Assembly: GCA_029262355.1 (NCBI GenBank)
Contig: JAJCZO010000119.1
Coordinates: 1-37,907, forward strand
From: Deltaproteobacteria bacterium
GTDB taxonomy: Bacteria > Desulfobacterota > Binatia > UBA12015
Direction of reading: 5' to 3'
DNA: 37,907 nucleotides
This document shows positions 25,878-34,631 of the stretch, piece by piece. Both the position numbers and the translations under genes were made by a program. The first letter of the stretch is position 1; each line of letters opens with the position of its first letter. Under the pieces are notes generated by a model. It did no database searches and was not told where the DNA came from. It saw only the letters and a program-made list of their open reading frames with translations.

Positions 25878-27101
25878 TCAGGCCGCCGCCCGCATACGTT
25901 GCGCGAGGCTTTGGTAGAGCTGTTCGGTCTGAGCGAGCATGGGCGCAATTGCGAAGACCGACTCCACGCGCTCCTGGCCGGCCCGGCCGAACTTTTCTCG
26001 GAGCTCCGGTGACTCCGCAAGGCGCGCGAGCGCGTTGGCAAGTGCGGTCGTGTCCCGTGGCGGCACGAGCAGGCCTGTCTCTTCGGGAATGATCACTTCG
26101 GCGTTCCCTCCGACATCGGTGGCGGCGATCGATCGGCCCGCCGCCATCGATTCGATGACGGAGTTGGAGAGGCCCTCCTTCACCGAGGACAGCACGGAGA
26201 AGTCGAGGCTCTGGAGCCATTCGGCGGCGTCTGTCCGAAACCCGGTGAAGTGCACACGATCGGCGATGCCCAGCTCTCGGCTCAGGCGACGCAGACGTTC
26301 TTCTTCGGTGCCGCCCCCGACGACCACGAGGTGTAGGTTCGGTACGCGGTCCCGGATCAAGGACATGGCCTGGAGCAGCGTAGCGTGGTCCTTGGCCGGC
26401 TCGACCCGGGCGACCACGCCGGCAAGGACGCAGCTGCTGGGAATGCCCAGCTCCTGGCGGCGAACCTGAGGATCGCACGGCGCGTGGAAGCGCTCGAAGT
26501 TCACGCCGTTATAGATCGTGACGACTTTGTCGGGCTCGAGGCCGCCTCGGTCGAGGAGATAGCGACGTACCGCTTCCGAGTTGGCTATGATCCTGTCCGT
26601 GGAGTGGGCCAGCCACCGGCCGATCGTCCGTTTGTACCGTTGCTCCCAGATGTCGACGTTGCGCTCCGAGGCGACGACGATCGGGACGCCGGCGAGGCGC
26701 GCCGCCAGCCGAGCCCACGTGTTGGCGGTCCAAAGGTACGTTTGTACAATGTCGAAGCGCTCGCGTCGCATCAGACTCGCGAGGCGCAAGATCAGGCCCG
26801 GATCGGCCTTCATTCGCTTGGGCTCGTGGTGCACCGGAACGCCGAAGGAGGCGATCTCCTTGGCCTTGCGGCCGTATCGGAAGCAGCACACGTGGGGCTC
26901 GAATCTGCTGCGGTCGATCCGGCGAACCAACTCGAGGATCTGCTGCTCGGTACCGCCGATGTCCAGCTCGTCGATCACGAAGAGCACGCGCAGTGGTTTG
27001 CCCGAGGGGGCCTCGGTGTGAGAGTCCGGGGGCGTACCGCGGGGGCGCCATCGCAGGAGCTTTGCGCCGCCTGGAGACGGCGAAACCTGATTTTCGTTCA
27101 T
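25878..27101 (-). CDS. GT4-family glycosyltransferase
   Basis: A 407-residue group 1 glycosyltransferase. After a 35-residue leader the acceptor domain begins LRVLFVIDELDIGGTEQQIL, the GGxE pattern shared by exopolysaccharide GT4 enzymes of exosortase-type loci. The donor half carries GVVARVEPAKDHATLLQA, VVVGGGTEEERL and a full E-x7-E motif in KEGLSNSVIESMAAGR. IYNGVNFERF marks the domain junction. The ATG at 27101 has only a weak ribosome site. It is preceded by a 52-base gap to the epimerase gene and followed after 2 bases by another GT4. Its place in the operon predicts a role in building the repeat unit. Confidence 0.9.
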   Translation of the reverse strand: MNENQVSPSPGGAKLLRWRPRGTPPDSHTEAPSGKPLRVLFVIDELDIGGTEQQILELVRRIDRSRFEPHVCCFRYGRKAKEIASFGVPVHHEPKRMKADPGLILRLASLMRRERFDIVQTYLWTANTWARLAARLAGVPIVVASERNVDIWEQRYKRTIGRWLAHSTDRIIANSEAVRRYLLDRGGLEPDKVVTIYNGVNFERFHAPCDPQVRRQELGIPSSCVLAGVVARVEPAKDHATLLQAMSLIRDRVPNLHLVVVGGGTEEERLRRLSRELGIADRVHFTGFRTDAAEWLQSLDFSVLSSVKEGLSNSVIESMAAGRSIAATDVGGNAEVIIPEETGLLVPPRDTTALANALARLAESPELREKFGRAGQERVESVFAIAPMLAQTEQLYQSLAQRMRAAA

Positions 27102-27153
27102 GAAGAGAGATCCCTGAAGTCGAAGCTGAGCTGCGGGCGCTTCGACGGGTGGC

Positions 27154-28149
27154 TCAGCCGGTCGCGTCGTCCGGAGCGTGGTTGTCCTTCATGCTGGCGA
27201 CTCCGGCCGGTAGGTCGAGAGCCGGCTCCCAGCCGAGATGGTCACGCGCTGCACTCGTGTCGTAGCGCAGGCTCTCGGTCGCCCGACGCAGCTTATACCG
27301 CGTCAACGGGAGAGCTCGCCCCGTCAGGCGAGTCGCAAGCTCGCAGCCCATCGCGATCGGAGTGAAGAGTGCGGACGGGACGTAGGTCGGCCGGACGGCT
27401 GTGACGCCAGCGTCGGCCAGGAGCGAGAGGTACTCGCCCTGAGTCGTGGTGCCGTCGATCACGTTGTACGCGCTACCCCGTGCGCCGCGCTCGCCGGCCA
27501 GCGCGATCGCATCACATGCATTGTCGACGTGTGTGAGGGGAAGAAGGTTCTCGCGCGAACCGACGACGACCCGGCGGCCGCGCCCCCTGGGGACCGGGAA
27601 GCTCAGGCGACCGAGGAACGGCTTGGCTTCCGCGCCGTATAGGATTCCAGGGCGAACGACCACCACTTCGAGGCGCGAGTTCTCGCCGAAGCGACGTACG
27701 CGGTCGTCGGCGCGAGCCTTCGACCACGCGTAGGCGCCTCGTTGGTCGATTGCCGGGTCGAGCGGGGTGCTTTCGTCGATGTCGCCCGAGGCCGCATCCG
27801 CTCCGTAGATGCCGGCCGAGCTGACATAGACGAACCGCTTTACGCCGGCCGCATCGGCTGCCTCGAGAAGGTTCTCGGTCGCCGTCACGTTGTCCCGTTC
27901 GAACGCGTCGCGCGACCCGCCTGAGCTGACGCGAGCTGCAAGGTGGTACACGGTGTCGATGGCGTGCGTGGCGCGTGCGAGCGCGGCAGGGTCGTCTAGG
28001 GCGCCCCACACCGTCTCCTCGATTTGAGGAGGGATTCGTTTCAGGTCGGTGCCGACCCGGATCAGAGCCCGCATGGTCCGGCCGTCTCTCGCGAGCCGCT
28101 GTGCGAGGTGGCGACCGAGATATCCAGTGCAGCCGGTCAGGAGTTCCAT
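27154..28149 (-). CDS. NAD-dependent epimerase/dehydratase family protein
   Basis: A 331-residue extended short-chain dehydrogenase. The cofactor loop TGCTGYLG is at residues 5-12, and the catalytic group is Ser110/Ser111 in YVSSAGIYG with Tyr140 and Lys144 in YAWSK. Such enzymes epimerise, reduce or dehydrate nucleotide sugars, though the subgroup resembling steroid/flavonol reductases has wider substrates. In this operon a nucleotide-sugar modification is the natural reading. The ATG at 28149 lies within the end of the upstream oxidoreductase gene (13-base overlap), so translation is coupled. The product of the pair may be a keto- or deoxy-sugar, but the sequence does not say which. Confidence 0.85.
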   Translation of the reverse strand: MELLTGCTGYLGRHLAQRLARDGRTMRALIRVGTDLKRIPPQIEETVWGALDDPAALARATHAIDTVYHLAARVSSGGSRDAFERDNVTATENLLEAADAAGVKRFVYVSSAGIYGADAASGDIDESTPLDPAIDQRGAYAWSKARADDRVRRFGENSRLEVVVVRPGILYGAEAKPFLGRLSFPVPRGRGRRVVVGSRENLLPLTHVDNACDAIALAGERGARGSAYNVIDGTTTQGEYLSLLADAGVTAVRPTYVPSALFTPIAMGCELATRLTGRALPLTRYKLRRATESLRYDTSAARDHLGWEPALDLPAGVASMKDNHAPDDATG

Positions 28150-29240
28150 GAGCCCTCGCCGTTCGTGCTATGGCCGGTGCCGGTGTCGGCCCCGGCGGTC
28201 TTCGAGAAGTGCTCTTCGATTTCGCGCAGGAGCCAGACGTTCTGGCGACCAGCAGCTCCGTCGACGGGAGGACCCTCGCCCTCGTCGAGGCTCTTGTAGA
28301 ATCGACGGATGTTCTGGCCGATGCCCGGGTACGTCTTCATCCGTCGCAGCGCCACGGCAAGGACCGTCTCGACGGTCGACCCGACGAGCTGGGCAGCGGG
28401 CTCCAGGTTGGAGGTGAACTTGGCTACCATTTTCGGCAGCTTCCGTACCTTTTCCACCGTGATGGCCATCGTATTCAGGTTCGCTCGGAGCGTGCCCTTC
28501 GTTCCGAATACGTTGACGTGGTTCAAGTAGGGCTGTGCGCCCATGGAGAACGTGACGTAGCCGTACGCCCCATTCGATTCGAGAAGGACGCGGATCTCGC
28601 GGAGCAACCCATCCTCGCCGATCGGCTGACCGACGATCTGGAGGCCGTCGATCGGTCCTAGGAAGTGCGCCGCGAGATACAACGGGTGAGGTCCGAGGTT
28701 GTAGAGCGGTGCGAACGGGTCCGCGACGCTCCAGTGGCCGTCGGGGGTGCCGCCGCCCTCGACGGGATTGACGCCCTGCAGGGCCTCGACCGAGACGATG
28801 TCACCGAGTGCGCCGCTCTCGACCAGGCCGCGGGCTTTCAGGACGACGGGATCGAAGAGTCGGTTGTGATCGACACAGATCTGTCGGCCGTACCGTTCGG
28901 CGGCTTCGATCATCTGGTCGCAGTCTTCCACCGACATGGCCATCGGCTTCTCGACCAAGACGTTTGCGCCACCCTCCATCGCCGCGATTGCCAGCCGTGC
29001 GTGCGTGGCCGGCGGCGTGACGATGTGAACGATGTTCGGTTGTTCTTTTTGTAGGAGCTCTTCGATGTCGTCGTAGAACGCAGGAATCTTCTTTTCCTGC
29101 GCGAACTCCTCGGCACGGTTGCGGTCGGCGTCACAGACCGCGACGACGCGAGCATTGGAAATGTTCTTGGCGTAGCCGTGGTGGACGGCCGCGATGCGGC
29201 CGGCCCCCACCAGGGCGACTCGATGGGAACGATCACTCAT
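28137..29240 (-). CDS. Gfo/Idh/MocA-family oxidoreductase
   Basis: A 367-residue NAD(P)-dependent sugar dehydrogenase-type protein. The Rossmann motif ALVGAGRIAAVHH is at about residues 9-21, the family EKP motif (catalytic Lys98) at 97-99, and a probable active-site His185 in NLGPHPLYLAAHF. Relatives oxidise or reduce a ring hydroxyl of nucleotide sugars, for example at C3 before transamination. The gene overlaps the epimerase by 13 bases and follows the radical SAM gene by 21 bases, so these three probably act in the same sugar-modifying branch. The start ATG is well placed. The substrate is unknown. Confidence 0.88.
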   Translation of the reverse strand: MSDRSHRVALVGAGRIAAVHHGYAKNISNARVVAVCDADRNRAEEFAQEKKIPAFYDDIEELLQKEQPNIVHIVTPPATHARLAIAAMEGGANVLVEKPMAMSVEDCDQMIEAAERYGRQICVDHNRLFDPVVLKARGLVESGALGDIVSVEALQGVNPVEGGGTPDGHWSVADPFAPLYNLGPHPLYLAAHFLGPIDGLQIVGQPIGEDGLLREIRVLLESNGAYGYVTFSMGAQPYLNHVNVFGTKGTLRANLNTMAITVEKVRKLPKMVAKFTSNLEPAAQLVGSTVETVLAVALRRMKTYPGIGQNIRRFYKSLDEGEGPPVDGAAGRQNVWLLREIEEHFSKTAGADTGTGHSTNGEGSWNS

Positions 29241-29261
29241 GATTCGGGTCCGTGGCTCTGT

Positions 29262-30461
29262 TCAGCCGAGAGTTGGCAGGTAGCGCCAGAAGTCGTTGTT
29301 GAGAGCGCAGCATTTTGCGCACTTCGGGAAGAGGCGCCGCTCCTTTAGGGTGCGGCGGAACGTCTGGTACGCGTCGTTGTTCCAGATGTCGATCACGCTC
29401 GAGTCCCGCACGTTGCCGAAGGCCACGTCGATCGAGCACGAGTAGACATCGCCGTAGGGGCTGATCCGGAACGTCTTCCATGGGTAGAAGCACTTTTCGA
29501 CGAAGGCGTACTCGTCGTCGAGGAAACGACGCTCCATCTGTTCCGGGGTCTTCAGTGGCGGGCCGAAGCCGATCGGAATGCCGTATTCCTCGCTCTTCTG
29601 CTTCGCCTTCTCGGATTCCTCGAAGAGCGTCTGGCCGTTGACCTGCCGGAGGTACATCGGCAGGTCCTGGTCCTCCTCCTTGGAGGCGACGGGAAGGGGT
29701 ACGAGCTCTTCGGTCTCACGGTCGTGCTCGGGGGTCGTGTAGAACATGTAGTCGAAGTCGACCGTGTCGACGCCCGTGTCTTTCAGCCAGTCCAGCACCT
29801 CACTGTAACGGTGCTGGTTCAGCGCGGAGACCGTGACCGTGATGCCAATCTTGGGCCGACGGACACCGAGCTCCTTTTTGGCATCCTGGATGTTCTGAAT
29901 CCCCTCGAGCAGACGGCGGAAGCTGCCCTTGCCGCGTCGAATCTCGTCGTGGAGATCGTCGGGCCCATCGACGGAGATCGAAAGCGCGTGCGGCTTGAGC
30001 GCCACGAGGCGTCGAGCCTCCTCCGGGCGTAGGAACCACCCATTGGTGTTCACGCACAGGTGAATCGGAGTCTTCGTGATGTGCTCGATGATCTCGAACG
30101 CATCTTTGCGCAAGAACACCTCGCCGCCGGTGATCGTCATGTCTTCGACGCCCATTGCGGCGATGTCATCGATGACCTTCTTCACCTCCTCGGTGTCGAG
30201 CTCGTGGCTCTGGCGGTCCTTTACATGTTCCCCGTCGGTCTTGTTGTGCATCATTCGGGGAAGGTCGAGCGGACACATCTGGCACGACAGGTTGCAGCGG
30301 AGCGTCAACTCGAAGGTGACGGACTGCGGGGTCCAGGCCTTCCCGCCGGCGACGGTATACGGAATCCAGTACTTGTAGGACTTGAGGTTGCTCTTGGTGA
30401 GACCGCGGTCTCGCAACCAGCCCTTTGCCTCGTCGAGGACAGAGTTTTCGTCGTTGGTCAT
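29262..30461 (-). CDS. Radical SAM protein with C-terminal auxiliary-cluster domain
   Basis: A 399-residue radical SAM enzyme. The SAM-binding 4Fe-4S motif is Cys56-x3-Cys60-x2-Cys63 (RCNLSCQMC) and the SAM-contacting GGE is in MTITGGEVFL. The C-terminal part has Cys324 and Cys342 (CFYPWKT and VYSCSIDVAFGN), then Cys381, Cys384 and Cys385 (CAKCC), a SPASM/twitch-like set able to hold one auxiliary cluster. SPASM-type relatives modify peptides, sugars or cyclitols. I cannot assign the substrate. Its place between a formyltransferase and a sugar dehydrogenase argues for a radical step on the glycan building block. A GGAG lies about 12 bases before the ATG. Confidence 0.87.
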   Translation of the reverse strand: MTNDENSVLDEAKGWLRDRGLTKSNLKSYKYWIPYTVAGGKAWTPQSVTFELTLRCNLSCQMCPLDLPRMMHNKTDGEHVKDRQSHELDTEEVKKVIDDIAAMGVEDMTITGGEVFLRKDAFEIIEHITKTPIHLCVNTNGWFLRPEEARRLVALKPHALSISVDGPDDLHDEIRRGKGSFRRLLEGIQNIQDAKKELGVRRPKIGITVTVSALNQHRYSEVLDWLKDTGVDTVDFDYMFYTTPEHDRETEELVPLPVASKEEDQDLPMYLRQVNGQTLFEESEKAKQKSEEYGIPIGFGPPLKTPEQMERRFLDDEYAFVEKCFYPWKTFRISPYGDVYSCSIDVAFGNVRDSSVIDIWNNDAYQTFRRTLKERRLFPKCAKCCALNNDFWRYLPTLG

Positions 30462-30507
30462 GGCGTTGTTCGCTCCGATGGGCGGGGAATGGGCGTAGAC
30501 TTCCTGA

Positions 30508-31296
30508 TTAAAGGAAGCGGCGCCCCTGCTGCCGCAGACGGAGGCCGTCGGCGCGCGTAGGAAAGGAGAAGTAGGTTGCTTGGCTGCGGTCGTTGGGCTG
30601 CGTGCTGGCGCTCCCGCCCTCGAGCCGGTCGATCGCTTCCACGATCAGCCGTGCTCCGGCCGCTTTGGTTTTGCGGATGATGGTGTCTTGCGTATCGCTC
30701 TCGCCGATCGCGACCCGCTCCTGCAGAAGGATGGGCCCGTCGTCGAGTTCCTCGTTCATGAAGTGGACCGTGGTTCCGGTTTCTTTCTCACCGTTGGCGA
30801 GAACCCAGAAGCTCGGAAGCCGGCCGCGGTACCGCGGCAGCAGTGCGCCGTGGACGTTGATGCAGCCCAGGCGGGGCAGGGCGAGGATCTCACTCTTGAA
30901 CTTCTGGCTCGCATTGATCGAGATGATCAGGTCGAGATCGAGGCTTCGGAGGAAATCGAGGTACTCTTGGGAGTTCACCGCTTTCGTAGGGTGCAGCGGC
31001 AGGTCGTACGCGCGCGCGACTCCTTCCACCGAGTAGTGCCCCGGGAGAGGCACGTATTTCTCCAAGATCGCGAGGGCGCGCCGAGACGCGTATCTTACTC
31101 CCTGGCGGAAGAACTGTGTGGCGCCGTACACGGCGAGATGGTCGCGGAGCGTAGTCGTCCACGTCTGCTTCGGCATGAGCGTCGGTAGGATGGTCATGCC
31201 CGCGAGGTTCGCGCGGCGGTGGCGCAGCACCGTGTGGATGAACTGCGGGAGATAGAGGCAGTCCTCCTGAGTGATGATGAAGGCTTTGAGCGGCAT
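30508..31296 (-). CDS. Formyltransferase-family protein
   Basis: A 262-residue protein with the methionyl-tRNA formyltransferase catalytic fold. The catalytic triad is visible as Asn147 and His149 in CINVHGALLPRYRGRLP, and Asp185 in ELDDGPIL. GTTVHFMNEE is also typical. It lacks the tRNA-binding C-terminal domain of Fmt and lies in a polysaccharide operon, so N-formylation of an amino sugar using formyltetrahydrofolate is the likely role, as in sugar N-formyltransferases. The first 100 residues are less typical of Fmt and may define the acceptor. It is separated by 46 bases from the radical SAM gene and by 70 bases from the deacetylase gene. Confidence 0.85.
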   Translation of the reverse strand: MPLKAFIITQEDCLYLPQFIHTVLRHRRANLAGMTILPTLMPKQTWTTTLRDHLAVYGATQFFRQGVRYASRRALAILEKYVPLPGHYSVEGVARAYDLPLHPTKAVNSQEYLDFLRSLDLDLIISINASQKFKSEILALPRLGCINVHGALLPRYRGRLPSFWVLANGEKETGTTVHFMNEELDDGPILLQERVAIGESDTQDTIIRKTKAAGARLIVEAIDRLEGGSASTQPNDRSQATYFSFPTRADGLRLRQQGRRFL

Positions 31297-31366
31297 TTGG
31301 TCGATTCCTACGCTGGATCGGGCAGTTTGGGGGTCCGGCCGGGTGAAGACAAGTCCTAACCTGCGT

Positions 31367-32230
31367 TCATGGCTGGTCCCAGCCCCTCTCGGCGAGGACC
31401 TGGCTCATCGGGGCGAACTTGAACTCCGAGAGGAGCCGTCGAAGCTTGTCCTCCATCGCCTCGAGGCGGAGGTAGTGCGTGGAGAACCCTCGTTTTCCGC
31501 GCGTCTTGATGCGTGGCTGGTCTGGGTCGATCTCCCAGGGGTGCAGGTAGACCAGGGCGGGCTCGCCCTCGCGGTTCACCCGGCGCATACCCCAGCGCAT
31601 GTAATGATAGGGCAGGAGACGGAGGTAGGCTCCGCCGCCCAAGGGTAGGTTTTTGCTGCCGACCTTGGCGGTGGTCATGGGGAACTCGACCAGCTTCCGG
31701 TCGCCCGATTGGTGGATGACGAACGGGAAGCGAAGCGCGCCGGGGATGCCGTAAAGGGGATCCTGCACCGGGAAGATGCTCGAATCGTACTTCAGGCCGG
31801 CCTCCAACATGACCTCGAGCGCCCACATCGAGCGTGACGTCACGGAGAAGGACGGGGCCCGGTACCCCTTCACTGGGTCTCCGAGGACGCCCATCAGGAT
31901 CTCTTGCGACCGTTCGAGGTCCTGTTTGTAGAGGTCCCGACCCTGCTCGTAGACGAGCCGGTGAGCATAGCCGTGGGTGGCAACCTCGTGGCCGTCGGCG
32001 GCGATCTCCTCGACCAGCCCGGGGTACCTTTCCGCATTCCAGGTCAGGATGAAGAAGGTGCCCTTGACCTTGAACTCGGCCAGGAGGCGAAGCAGACGCC
32101 GGGTGTTCTCGACGACGCGGCTCTCGTACTTGTCCCAATCCTCGAGGCGTACCTGAGCCTCGAAGTCCGACACCTGGTACCAATCCTCGACGTCGACCGA
32201 GAAGGCATTCGTGATTTCTGTCGCGTTCAT
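31367..32230 (-). CDS. Polysaccharide deacetylase, exosortase-locus (PEP-CTERM/XrtA) type
   Basis: A 287-residue NodB-type deacetylase of the subfamily typical of exosortase-A polysaccharide loci. The diagnostic opening is NAFSVDVEDWYQVSDFE (acidic motif 1 near residues 13-16). The metal-binding HGYAH motif, YRAPSFSV motif 3 and the C-terminal LHPWEIDPDQPR followed by FSTHYLRLEAMEDKLRRLL (DUF3473-like tail) are all present. It is predicted to deacetylate the exopolysaccharide. The ATG at 32230 was chosen because the family similarity begins there, 8 bases after the GT2 stop; the frame is open further upstream without similarity. This gene is the clearest marker that the operon is of exosortase type. 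Confidence 0.9.
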   Translation of the reverse strand: MNATEITNAFSVDVEDWYQVSDFEAQVRLEDWDKYESRVVENTRRLLRLLAEFKVKGTFFILTWNAERYPGLVEEIAADGHEVATHGYAHRLVYEQGRDLYKQDLERSQEILMGVLGDPVKGYRAPSFSVTSRSMWALEVMLEAGLKYDSSIFPVQDPLYGIPGALRFPFVIHQSGDRKLVEFPMTTAKVGSKNLPLGGGAYLRLLPYHYMRWGMRRVNREGEPALVYLHPWEIDPDQPRIKTRGKRGFSTHYLRLEAMEDKLRRLLSEFKFAPMSQVLAERGWDQP

Positions 32231-32238
32231 GGCTCGGC

Positions 32239-33444
32239 TCAGTCCTGGCTTCCATCGGGGGCCGTGCCCACGTTGCCGCCGGTCTCGAATGGGCGGTCTG
32301 CGGTGTTCCAGCGGCCCAGCTCGGATCCGGTGAGGACCTTCCACCAGCCCATGGTGGCCGCGAGGTTCGCGATTCCGAAATACACGGCTGGCGAGACCAG
32401 CCGCTGGAGCTTGCCCTCGGGTAGAAGCTGCGCGAGCGGGATGGCCGCGTACGCCAGAAGCTGGGCGGCGAATGCCAGCTGGTAGAAGAGGCCGTCGGCG
32501 AGTCCCGCCCCAATGAGGATCATGAGAAACCAGACGGGTGTGAGGTAGCGAAGGCCCTTGCGCGAGAGGAGTTCGAGACCGAGAAGCCAGGCACCGCCGC
32601 GAACGATGTCGGGCCACACGGCAAAGATGCCTCGGATGCCTCGGCCGATGATGCGCGAGCGTCGTTTCAGCTCGTCATCGAGATCCTTCGAGCCTGCTTC
32701 GATCGAGAGCGCGTTGGGCTCGTAGAGACAGCGCTTTCCCGTGGCGCCGACCCAGATCGGTTGGACCATGTCGTTGCAGACGTCGTTCGGGATTGGGCGG
32801 CATAGGGCGGTTCGAACGCCGAAGATCGAGCCGTTCGCGCCCAGCAGCATGCCCAGGTCGCTCTCCAGACGCTTCTGCATCTGATCGAGCTCCCAGTAGC
32901 GGTTATAGCCCTCTGCGATCGCGTTCTCATTGAAGTTCCGATACACGAGTTCGCCGCAAACGCTGCCAACGTCCGGATCCGCGAACGGCTCGACGAGCTT
33001 TCGCATTGCGTCGCGCTCGTACATCCCGTTGGCGTCGGTAAACACCGTGATCTCGCCGTGTACCCGGGGCATCGATTCGTTCAGTGCGAGGTTCTTCCCG
33101 CGGTTCGCCGTGTATTCGTGCAGTACGACGCCACGATCCTCGAAGCGTCGTGCGATGTCGGTGGTGGCGTCGGTCGATCCGTCCGAAACGACGACGACCT
33201 CGAGCCGGTCCTTCGGGTACTCGAGAGCGACCGCGTTCTCGAGCTTCCGCTCGAGCACCTCTTCTTCGTTGTACGCAGAGATGATGAGGGTGACAGCGGG
33301 CAGTGCTCCGTCGTTCTCGTACGAAGCGCGGGGCGCGGCGGGCCGCAGCCAGGCAACGAGGGCGAGGAGAAGCGGGTACCCGACGTACTGGTACGCCAGT
33401 GTCAGCACCCCGCCCCAAAACAGAAATGTACCCATGCTCGTCAC
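32239..33444 (-). CDS. GT2-family glycosyltransferase with membrane segments
   Basis: A 401-residue processive-type family 2 glycosyltransferase. One N-terminal membrane segment (about 5-33) precedes the GT-A domain beginning VTLIISAYNEEEVL. VVSDGSTDATT (donor binding), the metal-binding TDANG and the GANGSIFGVR segment are visible. Three or so hydrophobic segments follow from about 275 to 370. This layout resembles membrane GTs that make or extend polysaccharides. The GTG start at 33444 overlaps the stop of the preceding GT4 by 4 bases; an ATG three codons later is an alternative. The sugar donor is unknown. Confidence 0.88.
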   Translation of the reverse strand: MTSMGTFLFWGGVLTLAYQYVGYPLLLALVAWLRPAAPRASYENDGALPAVTLIISAYNEEEVLERKLENAVALEYPKDRLEVVVVSDGSTDATTDIARRFEDRGVVLHEYTANRGKNLALNESMPRVHGEITVFTDANGMYERDAMRKLVEPFADPDVGSVCGELVYRNFNENAIAEGYNRYWELDQMQKRLESDLGMLLGANGSIFGVRTALCRPIPNDVCNDMVQPIWVGATGKRCLYEPNALSIEAGSKDLDDELKRRSRIIGRGIRGIFAVWPDIVRGGAWLLGLELLSRKGLRYLTPVWFLMILIGAGLADGLFYQLAFAAQLLAYAAIPLAQLLPEGKLQRLVSPAVYFGIANLAATMGWWKVLTGSELGRWNTADRPFETGGNVGTAPDGSQD

Positions 33445-34631
33445 TGTGGAACCGTTCCTTCGCCCGCAGCGGTCCCAGAAGACTGTTCGACGCGTGCGGT
33501 CTCCGCCTTGAGGCCTGCCGCCGTCATCTCTCTGCGGTAGAGCGTGTCGAGCGCCGTCAGCATGGCTCTTTCACTAAACTGCGATTTCACGCGACTCGCC
33601 GCGCCGCGGGAGATCCGCTCGGACAGAAGCTCCTCCGTCAGTACCCGCTCGATGGCAGATGACAAGGCGTCGGCGTCTCTGGGAGGGACGACGAGGCCCG
33701 ATTCTCCATCGATCGCCACCTCCGCACTGCCGCCGGCCGAGGTGGTGACGACGGGGCGGCCGAGAGCCATGGCCTCGAGAAGCGCGTTCGGCATGCCCTC
33801 GATCACCGACGACAGGACGTAGCAATCGAATGTGCTCATCCGCCGGGCGACGTCGGTTTGCTGGCCGAGGAACCGGATGGTGCCCTCGAGCCCGAGTTCC
33901 TTGGCCTGGGCCTCGAGTTCCTGGCGCAGATCGCCATCGCCGACGATGTCGACGCGAAGGCCGGGCACGCGATCCCGGAGCTGAGCGAAGGCCTGGAGGG
34001 CGTACTCGTAGCCTTTCTTCCACCCCAGTCGCCCCACCATCCCGACCAGAGGGCCGTCTCCGCGAGGGTCGATCTCGGGCGTCGGTGCCTCGGGGATCTG
34101 AGTGGGGTCGGGAAGTGGGACACCGTTCGGGATGTGTTCGATCACGGACGGGGAGCAGCCCTCGTGCTCGAGAACAACGTTTCGCACCGAGATCGCGTTC
34201 ACGAGAACACGTGTCGCGGTGCGATTGCACCACCACGCGGCGGCGCGATGATCCCAGCGTTCATAGCGGTCGAGGCTGCGCTTGCTGATCAGGATCACGG
34301 GGCGCTTCGCCAGTCGGCCCGCGATGGTGGCGAGGAGGTTTCCTTCGAAGAGGTAGGCATGCACGATGTGGATGTCGCGCGTCCGCCAATCTTGTGCAAC
34401 GCGGCGACAGGCGGTGAGCGTCCGCAGGCTCATCAGCGTCGACTCGATCTCGAAGCTTCGGACAGGCACGCCCTCGGCTTCGAAATCGGCGGCGAGTTCG
34501 CCGCGGTCGGCGGAGGTCGTCCACATCTCGGGCGCATATCGCCGGCGGTCGAGTCGGCGAACCACCTGCAGGAGATGGCGTTGTGCTCCGCCCATCCGCA
34601 GGTGGTCGATCACGTACGCGATGCGAATCAT
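33441..34631 (-). CDS. GT4-family glycosyltransferase
   Basis: A 396-residue group 1 glycosyltransferase. The acceptor half begins IRIAYVIDHLRMGGAQRHLL. The donor half has GMVGRLGWKKGYEYALQAF, VDIVGDGDLR and an intact E-x7-E motif in IEGMPNALLEAMALG, then TTSAGGSAEV. IPNGVPLPD marks the interdomain junction. The ATG start overlaps the stop of the ligase/polymerase gene by 4 bases, and its stop overlaps the GT2 start by 4 bases, so these three genes form a translationally coupled core. The specificity is unknown. Confidence 0.91.
   Translation of the reverse strand: MIRIAYVIDHLRMGGAQRHLLQVVRRLDRRRYAPEMWTTSADRGELAADFEAEGVPVRSFEIESTLMSLRTLTACRRVAQDWRTRDIHIVHAYLFEGNLLATIAGRLAKRPVILISKRSLDRYERWDHRAAAWWCNRTATRVLVNAISVRNVVLEHEGCSPSVIEHIPNGVPLPDPTQIPEAPTPEIDPRGDGPLVGMVGRLGWKKGYEYALQAFAQLRDRVPGLRVDIVGDGDLRQELEAQAKELGLEGTIRFLGQQTDVARRMSTFDCYVLSSVIEGMPNALLEAMALGRPVVTTSAGGSAEVAIDGESGLVVPPRDADALSSAIERVLTEELLSERISRGAASRVKSQFSERAMLTALDTLYRREMTAAGLKAETARVEQSSGTAAGEGTVPQ

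Noticed and set aside
25876..26478. Possible 200-residue N-terminal extension of the GT4 at 24670-25875
   Set aside because: It overlaps the upstream GT4 gene in another frame and has no resemblance to a protein domain. The ATG at 25875 fits the family start.
32231..32617. Possible N-terminal extension of the deacetylase at 31367-32230
   Set aside because: It lies inside the end of the GT2 gene in another frame and lacks family similarity. The diagnostic VDVEDW motif begins just after the ATG at 32230.
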